Source: Limnohabitans sp. 63ED37-2 (GTDB lineage Bacteria > Pseudomonadota > Gammaproteobacteria > Burkholderiales > Burkholderiaceae_C). From it: a stretch of DNA of 64,000 nt. Numbering within the stretch: the stretch's first letter is position 1; the number at the start of each line of letters is the position of its first letter. The translations under genes and the position numbers were made by a program. Positions 16,583 through 24,670 of the stretch are shown here, piece by piece. The notes under the pieces are model-generated. The model did no database searches, was not told the origin of the DNA, and saw only the letters and a list, made by a program, of their open reading frames with translations. Location of the stretch: the NCBI RefSeq assembly GCF_001412535.1, contig NZ_CP011774.1, forward strand, positions 1,917,501 to 1,981,500. The letters run 5' to 3'.

Positions 16583-17644
16583 TCAAGGCAGGGGAATCAA
16601 GATCTTGAAGTCCGTACGGCCCGGCTCACTTTCACACTCGATCAGGCCATGGTGTTGTTGCACAAAGGTTTGCGCCAATGTGAGCCCCAGGCCAGAGCCA
16701 CCTTCGCGCCCCGAAATCAACGGGAAGAAAATGCGGTCCTTGATCGAGTCTGGAACACCAGGCCCGTTGTCCATCACATGCAATTCCAATGCCAGGCGAT
16801 ATCGCTGCTTGCCAAATGTGACTTGCCTCAAGATCCGGGTCTTCAGGGTGATCTGCGCATCGCCCTGCGCCACGCGTTCTTGCAGCGCCTGCGCCGCGTT
16901 GTGTGCGATGTTGAGCACCGCCTGGATGAGCTGCTCGCGGTCGCCACGAAACTCGGGGATCGAGATGTCATAGTCGCGCACCACACGCAGGCCCCGAGGG
17001 AACTCGGCAAGAATCAAAGCCCGCACACGTTCACACACCTCGTGGATGTTCACATCGCCCACCACATGCGGCCTGCGGTGCGGCGCCAGCAAGCGGTCCA
17101 CCAAGGTTTGCAAACGGTCGGCTTCGTGGATGATGACTTGGGTGTACTCGGTCAGCTCCTTGTCGTTGAGCTCCATCTCCAGCAACTGCGCCGAGCCGCG
17201 AATGCCGCCCAGCGGGTTTTTGATCTCGTGCGCCAGGTTGCGGATCAGCTCCTTGTTGGCCTGGGCCTGGTCGAGCAGGCGCTCCTCGCGCTCTTGGCGG
17301 GTTTGCTGCTCCACTGGCAACAGTTCCACAATCACCTCGTCGGGCAAATCGGTCATGGCCACGATGACGTGCACGGGCAAAGGCTCGTCGTGGTGCAGGC
17401 GGCGCAGCTGCGCCTCGTAGCGCAGCGCCGCAAACTCATTGGACTGCGCCCCAGACAAAGCCAGGATCAGGGGCTGGGGGTCGACAAAGTAATCGGGCAA
17501 GTGCGAGTCGTAGAGCGTACGCCGGGACAGGCCCAAGGCATCTTCGAGCGCCGCGTTGACAAAGCGCACACGGCCTTGGCCCTGCATCACGGCCACAGGC
17601 GTGGCCAGCAGGTCAAAGGCCTGAAATCGGTTGGGCAGGTTCAT
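16583..17644 (-). CDS. ntrB: Nitrogen regulation sensor histidine kinase NtrB
   Basis: A 353-residue cytosolic histidine kinase/phosphatase that controls NtrC, with activity set by PII protein. There is no membrane segment. An N-terminal PAS-like domain (about 10-115) is followed by the dimerisation helix with the phosphorylated histidine in NLAHEIKNPLGGIRG, then the ATPase domain with DNGPGVP and GGSGLGLTLAQ. Its ATG overlaps the stop of the upstream DUF4124-like gene as ATGA, so its translation depends on that frame. It is followed by ntrC after about ten to thirty bases. Confidence 0.95.
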   Translation of the reverse strand: MNLPNRFQAFDLLATPVAVMQGQGRVRFVNAALEDALGLSRRTLYDSHLPDYFVDPQPLILALSGAQSNEFAALRYEAQLRRLHHDEPLPVHVIVAMTDLPDEVIVELLPVEQQTRQEREERLLDQAQANKELIRNLAHEIKNPLGGIRGSAQLLEMELNDKELTEYTQVIIHEADRLQTLVDRLLAPHRRPHVVGDVNIHEVCERVRALILAEFPRGLRVVRDYDISIPEFRGDREQLIQAVLNIAHNAAQALQERVAQGDAQITLKTRILRQVTFGKQRYRLALELHVMDNGPGVPDSIKDRIFFPLISGREGGSGLGLTLAQTFVQQHHGLIECESEPGRTDFKILIPLP

Positions 17645-18294
17645 GGCATGCGGACGCTGGTATGAACCGGGCGACGCGACAACTCGCGTTGCAGGCTGTC
17701 GATGTCGCGTTCGGTGCGCTCGATGGCCGCCTTCATCTCAGCCACACGGTCCAGGTATTTCTGGTGGTTGCGGGTCTCGGCGGCCCACTTCTCGGGCTCG
17801 CCTTGGTTGTAGCTGTGCACCAACTGCGCCAGTTGTGCACGGGCTTTGTCCAGCTCCTGCATCAGGATGGTGCGTGCTTGGCCATCGCGCTCGCTTTGCT
17901 GCACATCGGGCAGGCGTGAGGGCACTGCGGGGGTGCGGGGCTGAGCTGCAGCGTTGGGGGCAGCGGCCACGGGCTCGGCTGAGGCGCTGCGTGTGGGCAC
18001 GGCAGCGGAAGTTGACGCCTGAGGCTGAATCGCGGGTCGAGTGCCGTTGATCACGGTGATGGCCTGTGGGGCCAGCGGCTCGCACAGCGCGGGCTCACGC
18101 GGGGCGTTGGTGTATTCCTGGCCGCAGCGGTAGACGGCTTGCTGGGCCTGCGCGGGCGGGCTGGTAAACACCGACCCCAAGGCCGACAGCCACAACGCTA
18201 AAAGGACGGCCGAAGCCGACGGTGACCATGAAAAAAGGACGGCCGAGGCCGTCCTTGTGGGGCATTGCACAGGTGGGTGTGCAATGGTGCTCAT
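17641..18294 (-). CDS. DUF4124-like exported protein between glnA and ntrB
   Basis: A protein of up to 217 residues. A hydrophobic signal segment (AVLLALWLSALGSVFTSPPAQA) precedes a short DUF4124-like start (AVYRCGQEYTNAPREPALC). An alanine/proline/threonine-rich stretch follows, and then a charged C-terminal helix that may form a coiled coil (KYLDRVAEMKAAIERTERDI). Function unknown; probably periplasmic. The ATG at 18294 lies only five bases after the glnA stop, but the glnA terminator hairpin sits inside codons 13-21. The real start may therefore be an in-frame TTG at 18195, which would leave a short signal peptide. The last four bases overlap the ntrB start. Confidence 0.7.
   Translation of the reverse strand: MSTIAHPPVQCPTRTASAVLFSWSPSASAVLLALWLSALGSVFTSPPAQAQQAVYRCGQEYTNAPREPALCEPLAPQAITVINGTRPAIQPQASTSAAVPTRSASAEPVAAAPNAAAQPRTPAVPSRLPDVQQSERDGQARTILMQELDKARAQLAQLVHSYNQGEPEKWAAETRNHQKYLDRVAEMKAAIERTERDIDSLQRELSRRPVHTSVRMP
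18229..18256 (-). terminator. Rho-independent terminator after glnA
   Basis: A 10-bp inverted repeat (AAGGACGGCC at 18235-18244, GGCCGTCCTT at 18247-18256), whose innermost bases form the loop, followed on the minus strand by six U residues. It lies 44 bases beyond the glnA stop. It falls inside the 5' part of the next reading frame. In enterobacteria a comparable terminator between glnA and ntrBC keeps ntrBC expression low relative to glnA. Confidence 0.85.
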
Positions 18295-18299
18295 GCTGA

Positions 18300-19715
18300 T
18301 TACAGCGAGTAGTACATGTCGTATTCAACCGGCGACACTTCCACGCGGCTGCGGTTGACTTCTTGCATCTTCAAGTCGATGTAAGCGTCGATCCACGAGT
18401 CGGTGAACACGCCACCCTTGGTCAAGAAAGCGCGGTCGGCGTTCAGTGCGTCCAGAGCTTGGTCCAGGCTGGAGCAAACGGTGGGGACCAATTTGTCTTC
18501 TTCTGGAGGCAAGTGGTACAAGTCTTTGGTCGCTGCTTCGCCGGGGTGGATCTTGTTTTCCACGCCGTCCAAGCCCGCCATCAACAAGGCTGCGAAGCCG
18601 AGGTAAGGGTTGCACAATGGATCGGGGAAACGGGCTTCCACGCGGCGGCCCTTGTCGCTGGCGACGTTGGGGATGCGGATCGAAGCGGAGCGGTTCTTGG
18701 CCGAGTAAGCCAACTTGACCGGTGCTTCGTAGTGCGGAACCAAACGCTTGTAGCTGTTGGTGCCAGGGTTGGTGATCGCGTTCAGGGCACGGGCGTGCTT
18801 GATGATGCCGCCGATGTAGAACAAGGCGAATTCAGACAAACCAGCGTAGCCGTTGCCCGCAAACAGGTTCTTGCCGTCTTTCCAGATGGACTGGTGAACG
18901 TGCATGCCGGAACCGTTATCACCAGCGTAAGGCTTGGGCATGAAGGTGGCGGTTTTGCCGTAAGCGTTGGCCACGTTGTGGATCACGTACTTTTGCAGCA
19001 GTGTCCAGTCAGCACGCTCAACCAGAGTGGAGAAACGTGTGCCGATTTCGCACTGACCGGCGCCAGCCACTTCGTGGTGGTGCACTTCGACCGGGATGCC
19101 CACGGATTCGAGGATCAGCGACATTTCGCTGCGCATGTCGTGTGTGCTGTCGACTGGAGGCACTGGGAAGTAGCCACCCTTGACGCGGTTGCGGTGGCCT
19201 TTGTTGCCGCCGTCCATCTTGGTGCCGCTGTTCCATGGGGCTTCGGCTTCGTCGATGGCGTAGAAAGTGTTGTTCGGCTCGGTGCTCCAACGCACTTCGT
19301 CAAACAAGAAGAACTCTGGCTCTGGACCGAAGTAGGCGGTGTCGCCCAGGCCCGATTGCTTGAGGTAAGTCTCGGCACGCTTGGCGATCGAACGTGGGTC
19401 ACGCTCGTAGGCTTTGCCGTCGGTGGGTTCGATCACGTCGCAGATCAGAACCAGGGTGACTTCTTCGAAGAAGGGGTCGATGATGGCGCTGTTGGGATCA
19501 GGAATCAACAGCATGTCGGAGGCTTCGATGCCCTTCCAGCCAGCAATCGAAGAGCCGTCAAAAGCCTGACCGTCTTCGAACTTGCTTTCGTCAAACTGCG
19601 ACACGGGCGCAGTGATGTGCTGCCATTTGCCACGGGTATCGGTGAAACGGAAGTCAACGAACTTGACTTCGTTCTCTTTCACCATGTTCATCACGTCTGC
19701 GACGGTCTTGGCCAT
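18300..19715 (-). CDS. glnA: Glutamine synthetase type I
   Basis: Makes glutamine from glutamate and ammonia with ATP; the central enzyme of ammonium assimilation, a dodecamer. At 471 residues it has the standard length. Visible landmarks are FDGSSIAGWKGI, the ATP-binding GMHVHQSIWKDGK and NRSASIRIP. The tyrosine adenylylated by GlnE is in the conserved context KDLYHLPPEE, so activity control by adenylylation is expected. The start is the ATG at 19715 with AGGAG upstream; the preceding in-frame TTG is not needed. A sigma-54 promoter and NtrC-like sites lie upstream, and ntrBC lie downstream. Confidence 0.98.
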   Translation of the reverse strand: MAKTVADVMNMVKENEVKFVDFRFTDTRGKWQHITAPVSQFDESKFEDGQAFDGSSIAGWKGIEASDMLLIPDPNSAIIDPFFEEVTLVLICDVIEPTDGKAYERDPRSIAKRAETYLKQSGLGDTAYFGPEPEFFLFDEVRWSTEPNNTFYAIDEAEAPWNSGTKMDGGNKGHRNRVKGGYFPVPPVDSTHDMRSEMSLILESVGIPVEVHHHEVAGAGQCEIGTRFSTLVERADWTLLQKYVIHNVANAYGKTATFMPKPYAGDNGSGMHVHQSIWKDGKNLFAGNGYAGLSEFALFYIGGIIKHARALNAITNPGTNSYKRLVPHYEAPVKLAYSAKNRSASIRIPNVASDKGRRVEARFPDPLCNPYLGFAALLMAGLDGVENKIHPGEAATKDLYHLPPEEDKLVPTVCSSLDQALDALNADRAFLTKGGVFTDSWIDAYIDLKMQEVNRSRVEVSPVEYDMYYSL

Positions 19716-19762
19716 CAAAATCTCCTGAAGGAAAAGGGGTTAAATAGTGGACGCACAACTCT

Positions 19763-19778
19763 TGCAGTTTCTGTGCCA
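19763..19778 (-). promoter_or_regulatory. Sigma-54 promoter of glnA
   Basis: On the minus strand TGGCAC-AGAAA-CTGCA places the invariant GG (-24) and GC (-12) exactly ten bases apart, matching the consensus TGGCAC-N5-TTGCA except for one base. The expected transcription start is near 19752, about 37 bases before the glnA ATG. It fits NtrC-activated expression. Confidence 0.8.
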
Positions 19779-19912
19779 ACCGGCCCAGTCCACCCAAGCT
19801 GAACAACCCCAAATTGTGCCTTGAGCTGAGTGGTTTGGGCGCTGGCCGGCAGAAAAAAGCACCCAGCGGCGGGTCATCTCGGCAGCAACACCCCGTCCAG
19901 CCTGCCCTTTGT

Positions 19913-19940
19913 TGGTGCAATTTTGCACCATTTTGGTGAA
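19913..19940 (-). promoter_or_regulatory. NtrC-type enhancer dyads upstream of glnA
   Basis: Two overlapping dyads: TGGTGCAA-TT-TTGCACCA (19913-19930, perfect 8-base arms) and TGCACC-ATTTT-GGTGAA (19924-19940). The second matches the NtrC consensus TGCACC-N5-GGTGCA at 11 of 12 positions. They lie about 160-190 bases upstream of the predicted sigma-54 start, a normal distance for an enhancer, and just beyond the stop of the CinA-like gene. Confidence 0.75.
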
Positions 19941-19947
19941 TTTTGAA

Positions 19948-20775
19948 TCAACGCACCAATTCGGGGCCGTACTCGACGGAAAAAGCCTGCAGGCCCTGGC
20001 GCAAAGCCACATAGGCCGCATCGGCATCGGCAGGCTGGCCTTTGACGCCCAACTCGATGTGGCGGCCCCATTGCGGGTGGTCCACACTGGGCAGGCTGAA
20101 CACTTTCACACCCGGGTGCGCGGCTTCGATGGATTCCATCAGCGGCGTCAGGGTGGCTTCCATCGCACCGAGCACAATCACCGACTTTTCGACATAGGCG
20201 TCTTGCCTGAAATGGGCGCTGTAGTGGGTGTCGAGCACCGACTCGATCATGGGCCAGGCCATGACTGGAAAGCCGGGCACAAAGTGCACCGCGCTGCCAC
20301 CTGGGCCGCTGCAGCTGAAGCCGGGAATCTTGTTGTAAGGGTTGGGGATGATGGTCGCGCCTTGGGGGAAAGTGCCCATGTTCAGGCGGTGCAGGTTGTC
20401 GGCCCGCTCGGGCTCGTAGGCCAGGCCTTGCTCTTTGGCCGTGTCCTGAATGCGCTCCTGGATCAGGCGCTTGGCTTCGGGGTGCAAGGCCAGCGGCAAG
20501 CCCAAGGCTTTGGCGGCGCATTGGCGCGTGTGGTCGTCGGGCGTGGCCCCAATGCCGCCACAGCAAAACACCACATCGTTGGACTCAAAAGCCCGCTGCA
20601 AGGTGGCGGTGATGCGCTCGGGCGTGTCGCCCACGTACTCGGCCCAGCTCAGGCTGAGACCTCGCGCGTTCATGAATTCGATGACTTTGGGCATGTGTTT
20701 GTCTTGGCGCTTGCCAGACATGATTTCGTCGCCAATGATGATCAGGCCAAAGTTGGGGGTCATGGGAGTGCTCAT
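19948..20775 (-). CDS. CinA/MoaB-like molybdopterin-binding domain protein
   Basis: A 275-residue protein with the MoCF-biosynthesis fold found in MoaB, MogA and the N-terminal half of CinA. Visible motifs are GLIIIGDEIMSGKRQDKH near the start and VVFCCGGIGATPDDHT, the conserved GGxG-T-DD loop. There is no CinA C-terminal amidase domain. In CinA this fold acts as a nucleotide pyrophosphatase; in MogA it adenylates molybdopterin. No molybdenum genes lie nearby, so the role is open. Start is ATG 20775, with another at 20763. The stop is eight bases from the NtrC-type sites of glnA. Confidence 0.85.
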   Translation of the reverse strand: MSTPMTPNFGLIIIGDEIMSGKRQDKHMPKVIEFMNARGLSLSWAEYVGDTPERITATLQRAFESNDVVFCCGGIGATPDDHTRQCAAKALGLPLALHPEAKRLIQERIQDTAKEQGLAYEPERADNLHRLNMGTFPQGATIIPNPYNKIPGFSCSGPGGSAVHFVPGFPVMAWPMIESVLDTHYSAHFRQDAYVEKSVIVLGAMEATLTPLMESIEAAHPGVKVFSLPSVDHPQWGRHIELGVKGQPADADAAYVALRQGLQAFSVEYGPELVR

Positions 20776-20814
20776 GAAAAACAGATAAAAAACTGCCCGA
20801 CTTCCAGGCAGGTG

Positions 20815-21750
20815 TCAGAGTTTAGGGCGAGGCACAACGTCGGTGATGCCGCCACTCGGGTCTTGCGCGTCAGTGCCCAGCCGGGCCGCGCTGTGTGGCG
20901 AAGTGCTCACCGCTGCAGGCGTTGCGGACAACACATTGTCCTCGGTCACGGGCTGGGGCTCGTCCCGCAGGGCCTGCAGGGCAGCGAGGCCAAAATGGGC
21001 AAACCACAGCGATGAAAAGGCGAAGACCAGGGTGTAAATCCAGATGGCGACGGGCACCAAAATCACAAAGGCCGCGGCAAACAAAGCCCCCGAGGCCCAC
21101 ACCAGGCTGGGCGCTGCGCCCATGAGTCCGGTGACCACACCGATGCCCAAAAAGCTCATGCGGTGGCGTGCCATGAGGGTGTGGCGCTCGTCGGCGCTGG
21201 CAAATTCGGCCAGCACGTCAAAGGCCATGACGCGGTAGGTCAGCCATCCCCAAATCAATGCGGGCAGCACCAAGGCCAGGGGCGGCACCAGCCACATGGG
21301 CAAGGTCAGCACCAAGGCCCCCAGCGCCAGCAAGAGCGAGAAAAAGGTCCACCCCAAACTCCGCAGCAAGCTGCCGCCGTGCTTGCGCTGCAAACCTGCA
21401 AAACGCCGCTCGGCCACCATGCGGGTGAGGGCCGGGGTCATCAAAAACGACACGGCCAGCAAGGAGGCCACCACCACCAAGGGCGTGAAAGCAAAAATCA
21501 CCAGCAAGGGGGCCACCACGGTTTTGAGGTTGCCCAAGCCCACCCCCTCGAACCAGCGCCAAATCGTGTCCAGCCAGTCGCTGGCGTCGAGCCAGCCGCG
21601 CACAAAGGTGACGGCCGTGTCCCAATACAAATATCCCAAGAGCCCGGACAGGGCCACGATCAGCACCAAGGGCAAGACCGACAGACCGATCACCCGCGGA
21701 TACAGGCAATACAGGGCCGAGCGCCAAAAGGAGTCGATCAGAAGTTTCAT
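20815..21750 (-). CDS. EI24-domain integral membrane protein
   Basis: A 311-residue inner-membrane protein starting MKLLIDSFWRSALYCLYPRV. About six hydrophobic segments are visible, including VIGLSVLPLVLIVALSGLLG, VVAPLLVIFAFTPLVVVASL and SLLLALGALVLTLPMWLVPP. The conserved interior GWTFFSLLL...IWGWLTYRVMAFDVL is typical of the EI24/CysZ-like family. The last 50 residues form a soluble tail. The ATG at 21750 is preferred; the open frame extends about 95 codons upstream but is arginine-rich and shadow-like. CysZ itself is a sulfate channel, but nothing here links this protein to sulfur. Confidence 0.82.
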   Translation of the reverse strand: MKLLIDSFWRSALYCLYPRVIGLSVLPLVLIVALSGLLGYLYWDTAVTFVRGWLDASDWLDTIWRWFEGVGLGNLKTVVAPLLVIFAFTPLVVVASLLAVSFLMTPALTRMVAERRFAGLQRKHGGSLLRSLGWTFFSLLLALGALVLTLPMWLVPPLALVLPALIWGWLTYRVMAFDVLAEFASADERHTLMARHRMSFLGIGVVTGLMGAAPSLVWASGALFAAAFVILVPVAIWIYTLVFAFSSLWFAHFGLAALQALRDEPQPVTEDNVLSATPAAVSTSPHSAARLGTDAQDPSGGITDVVPRPKL

Positions 21751-21773
21751 GGCGGAAAGCTTAACCCAAGCCC

Positions 21774-22736
21774 TCAAGCCCGCCCAAACAAGCGCAGCAG
21801 GCCCAGCCACTGCTGCGACCAAAAGCCCTGCCCGTAGTCGCGCCCTTTTTCCACCTGGTCGCGGATGCCGGTGGGGTCGTAGCGCCGTGTGAAATCGGCC
21901 GTGCCAAACAGCATGTCCCACCAGGGCAGCAGCACGCCGTAGTTGCAGCCGCCCAGGCGCAGCTCGCCTTGGTGCTCGCGCTCGTGGCCGATGCCAATGC
22001 TGTGGTGGCGCCGGTGAAAACGCGGGCTGACCCACAAGCGCTCGCCGACTCGGCCAAACCAGATGCGCAAGTTGGCGTGCTGGAAGTTCTCGCTCAATTG
22101 GCCCAGCGCCACCAGGGCCACAAACTGGCCTGGCCCCACACCCACCAGCACCGCCACCACCGACAGGGCCAAACTGGTCAGCACGTCGTCAAGCAGGTGG
22201 TTGCGGTTGTCGGACCACATGGTCATCTGGCGCTGCGAATGGTGCAGGCTGTGCAAGGCCCACCAACGGGGCAGCTGGTGCTGGCCTCGATGGATCCAGT
22301 AGTTCACAAAATCAAACACCAGCAGGTAAATCAAAAAGCTGACCCAGGCCACATCGGTGACACCGGGCCAGACCTGGTCGAGGTGCCAGGTGGGTGCACC
22401 CAGGCCACGCAAGCTGCCCCAGGCTTGCTCAAAGAGCCAGTCGAAGGAAAAAAACATGGCCAGCTTGAACAGACCCAGGCGCTGGATCAGGGTGTAGACC
22501 ACGTCCACCCGCACGGCCCGGGGGTCGTGCAGGGGCTCGGCGGGCCAGCGCCGCTGCATCGGGCCCACCACCAAGAGCAAGACCGCGATTTGCAGCAGCC
22601 CCACCACCAGCCAACCGGTGCCCTCAAAGGCTTTGTCGAGCAAGTGGGCTTGGCCCACGGCGAACACCAGCGGCTGCACCACGGCCTCGAACAGGCTTTG
22701 TTGCAAAAAAGAAAAGGCGTCGATCAGGCTGTCCAT
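21774..22736 (-). CDS. Sterol desaturase / fatty acid hydroxylase family protein
   Basis: A 320-residue membrane protein with the diiron histidine cluster of the fatty acid hydroxylase superfamily: HRGQH, HSLHHSQ and HRRHHSIGIGHE, with a further conserved region NYGVLLPWWDMLFGTADF. Several membrane helices precede and separate these motifs (LIYLLVFDFVNYWIHRGQH). Members hydroxylate or desaturate lipids using oxygen. The substrate here is unknown and may be a membrane fatty acid or a hopanoid/sterol-like lipid. It is followed by the EI24 gene on the same strand after 23 bases. Confidence 0.88.
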   Translation of the reverse strand: MDSLIDAFSFLQQSLFEAVVQPLVFAVGQAHLLDKAFEGTGWLVVGLLQIAVLLLVVGPMQRRWPAEPLHDPRAVRVDVVYTLIQRLGLFKLAMFFSFDWLFEQAWGSLRGLGAPTWHLDQVWPGVTDVAWVSFLIYLLVFDFVNYWIHRGQHQLPRWWALHSLHHSQRQMTMWSDNRNHLLDDVLTSLALSVVAVLVGVGPGQFVALVALGQLSENFQHANLRIWFGRVGERLWVSPRFHRRHHSIGIGHEREHQGELRLGGCNYGVLLPWWDMLFGTADFTRRYDPTGIRDQVEKGRDYGQGFWSQQWLGLLRLFGRA

Positions 22737-22742
22737 GGCATG

Positions 22743-23642
22743 TCAATGTCGGGGCACGGGAGGCTTCACTAAATTGTGCGGCGAAGGTGCCAACTGCAAA
22801 GGCTGCAGGCGTACAGCCTCGCGGTATTGGGGGTGTTCGCGCAAGGTGGCAAAACACAGGCCCCGGGCCTTGAGGCCCACAATCAAAGGCTCCAGCACGG
22901 CCGGGGCCCATGGGTCCTGGCGCGACCAGATGCCCAGATGGGCCATCAGAATGTCACCAGCGCGGATGTTTTGCAGGGCTTTTTGCAGCAAATGCGCATT
23001 GCTGTAGCGCTCGCTGGGCAGCTCGTCGCCCAAAAAGCCCGCGTCCGCCCAGCCCACATGCGCAAAACCACATTGCCGGGCCGTTTGCAGCAGCCGGGGC
23101 GAGGTTTTGCCACCGGGCGCACGAAACAAGGGCAAGGGGGCCTGCCCGGTCAGGTCTTGCAATCGGCTGGCGGCGCGGCGCAGGCTGTCGCAATACTGCT
23201 GGGCGCTCCACTGCAGGTTTTGCCCAGCCAGCGGTCCGGCAGTGGGGCGGATGCGAAAACGCACATCGCCCGGGCCATCGAGGTCGGCCCGCCAATACGC
23301 GTGTTCCCAGGTGTGTGAGGCAAAAGCGTGGCCTTCGGTCCCGCGTGCACGCCACCAGGCGGCCCAGTGATCTCCGAGGGAGCCATCGCCTTGCTGGGTT
23401 TTTTCGTGCGCGGCAAAAAAAGTCACCGGCACTTTATGGCGCTGCAGAACCTGGGCAATCAGAGGGGCTGTGCCCATGTGGCCGGTATCGAAGGTGAGGT
23501 AGACCGGGCGGGTGCAGGCGGCAGGCTCTGCCAGGCCGGGCGCTGTGGCTTGGGCTTGGACCGTTGCACTGGCCAAGGCGCACAGCGCCAGCCAGGCCGC
23601 AGCCAACCCATGACCGAAGTCAGTGTCAGTTGCGCGGCGCAT
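22743..23642 (-). CDS. Exported polysaccharide deacetylase-family protein with altered metal motif
   Basis: A 299-residue protein with a signal-like N-terminus ending near TVQAQA. It has the NodB fold landmarks: motif 1 as YLTFDTGHMGTAP, motif 2 as SHTWEH, motif 3 as LFRAPGGKTS, and a late GDILMAHLG. Classical deacetylases read TFDDG at motif 1; here the second, metal-binding aspartate is threonine. Activity on a polysaccharide is therefore uncertain. The gene overlaps the end region of the upstream beta-propeller gene by 17 bases, so they are probably co-expressed. It ends only six bases before the start of the hydroxylase-family gene. Confidence 0.82.
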   Translation of the reverse strand: MRRATDTDFGHGLAAAWLALCALASATVQAQATAPGLAEPAACTRPVYLTFDTGHMGTAPLIAQVLQRHKVPVTFFAAHEKTQQGDGSLGDHWAAWWRARGTEGHAFASHTWEHAYWRADLDGPGDVRFRIRPTAGPLAGQNLQWSAQQYCDSLRRAASRLQDLTGQAPLPLFRAPGGKTSPRLLQTARQCGFAHVGWADAGFLGDELPSERYSNAHLLQKALQNIRAGDILMAHLGIWSRQDPWAPAVLEPLIVGLKARGLCFATLREHPQYREAVRLQPLQLAPSPHNLVKPPVPRH

Positions 23643-24654
23643 GGTCCAAAGTCCAGACCCCGTGCGGCGACTTGCCCACCGGCACTTGGCGGATCAACTT
23701 CCGCGAAGCGATGTCGATCACGCTCAATTTGCGTGACCAACGCGAGGCCACCAAAATCAGTTGGCCATCTGCCGTGATGTCCATGCAGTCCGGGCCCGAG
23801 GGGCCGGGCAATTGCGCCACCACTTTCCAGTCAATGAAATCGATCTGGCTGATGCTGTTGGCCACGCGGTTGCTCACAAACACATGGCGCTTGTCACCGA
23901 GGGCCCGAAAAGCGTGTGCCCCTTTGCCCGTTGGGATGGTCTTGAACAAGCGGGGTTTGGGGCCGCTGATGTCGTAGACCTCCACCCCATCACCACCGGT
24001 CAGGCCCACCATCAGGTATTTGTCATCGGGTGTGCCATACACATCGGCGGGCACCGCACCCACCGGGGTGCGTGTGGTCAAGGTTTGGGTGTTCAGGTCG
24101 ATCGAGACGATCTCGTTGCTGTCTTGCATCGTGGCCCAAACCGTTTGGCTACGGCTGTCGATCCACAGGTGGCTGGGAGTTTTGCCTGTGGCAATGCGTT
24201 TGGATAAATGCGCGTTTTGGCCATCCCAGCGGTAAATGTCCACATGGTTCAAGCGGTTGGCGGCCGTGACAAACCACTTCATGTCGGGCGAAAAACGCAG
24301 GTGGTAGGGGTCCAAAATGCCGGTGACCGTGCGCTGCACTTGGGCGGTGCGCGGGTCAATGAAGGTGAGGGAATCGCTCATGGCGTTGGCCACGATCAGC
24401 GATTTCTCATCCGGGGTCAAATAAAGATGGTGCGGCTCTTTGCCGGTTGGAATGCGCTTTTTCTCCGTCCATGTCACGGGATCGATCACACTCACGTTGC
24501 CGTCGAGCGAGTTGAGAACAAACACAGGGGCCGGCTGCTTGGCCAGCACAGGGCCTGCAAGACAGGCCCAAAAAACACAAAGCAAAAGTCTGGAAAATGC
24601 ACAAAAACGGATCACTGGGGGGCTTTCAAAATCGCGCTCAAGTGTAATCGTCAC
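23626..24654 (-). CDS. Exported YncE-like (YVTN) beta-propeller protein
   Basis: A 342-residue protein with a signal peptide (RLLLCVFWACLAGPVLA) and about seven repeats of the YVTN/cytochrome d1-like propeller type: VLNSLDGNVSVIDPVTW, RIPTGKEPHHLYLTPD, LIVANAMSDSLTFIDP, RVANSISQIDFIDWKV, LSVIDIASRKLI. Such periplasmic propellers bind ligands or redox cofactors, but no haem-binding cysteine pair is seen. It overlaps the deacetylase gene by 17 bases. The extreme N-terminus (MTITLERDFESPP) is probably not part of the mature signal; a later start is possible. Confidence 0.82.
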   Translation of the reverse strand: MTITLERDFESPPVIRFCAFSRLLLCVFWACLAGPVLAKQPAPVFVLNSLDGNVSVIDPVTWTEKKRIPTGKEPHHLYLTPDEKSLIVANAMSDSLTFIDPRTAQVQRTVTGILDPYHLRFSPDMKWFVTAANRLNHVDIYRWDGQNAHLSKRIATGKTPSHLWIDSRSQTVWATMQDSNEIVSIDLNTQTLTTRTPVGAVPADVYGTPDDKYLMVGLTGGDGVEVYDISGPKPRLFKTIPTGKGAHAFRALGDKRHVFVSNRVANSISQIDFIDWKVVAQLPGPSGPDCMDITADGQLILVASRWSRKLSVIDIASRKLIRQVPVGKSPHGVWTLDHAPRN

Positions 24655-24670
24655 TCCCTCTGGAATTCAG

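Noticed and set aside
18264..18285. A TGCACA-N6-TGTGCA dyad just after glnA that resembles an NtrC site.
   Set aside because: The spacing is one base off the consensus and it lies downstream of glnA, close to the terminator. More likely part of the same RNA fold.
18363..19802. A 479-codon plus-strand frame opposite glnA.
   Set aside because: Antisense shadow of glnA; composition is histidine/valine-rich and shows no family match.
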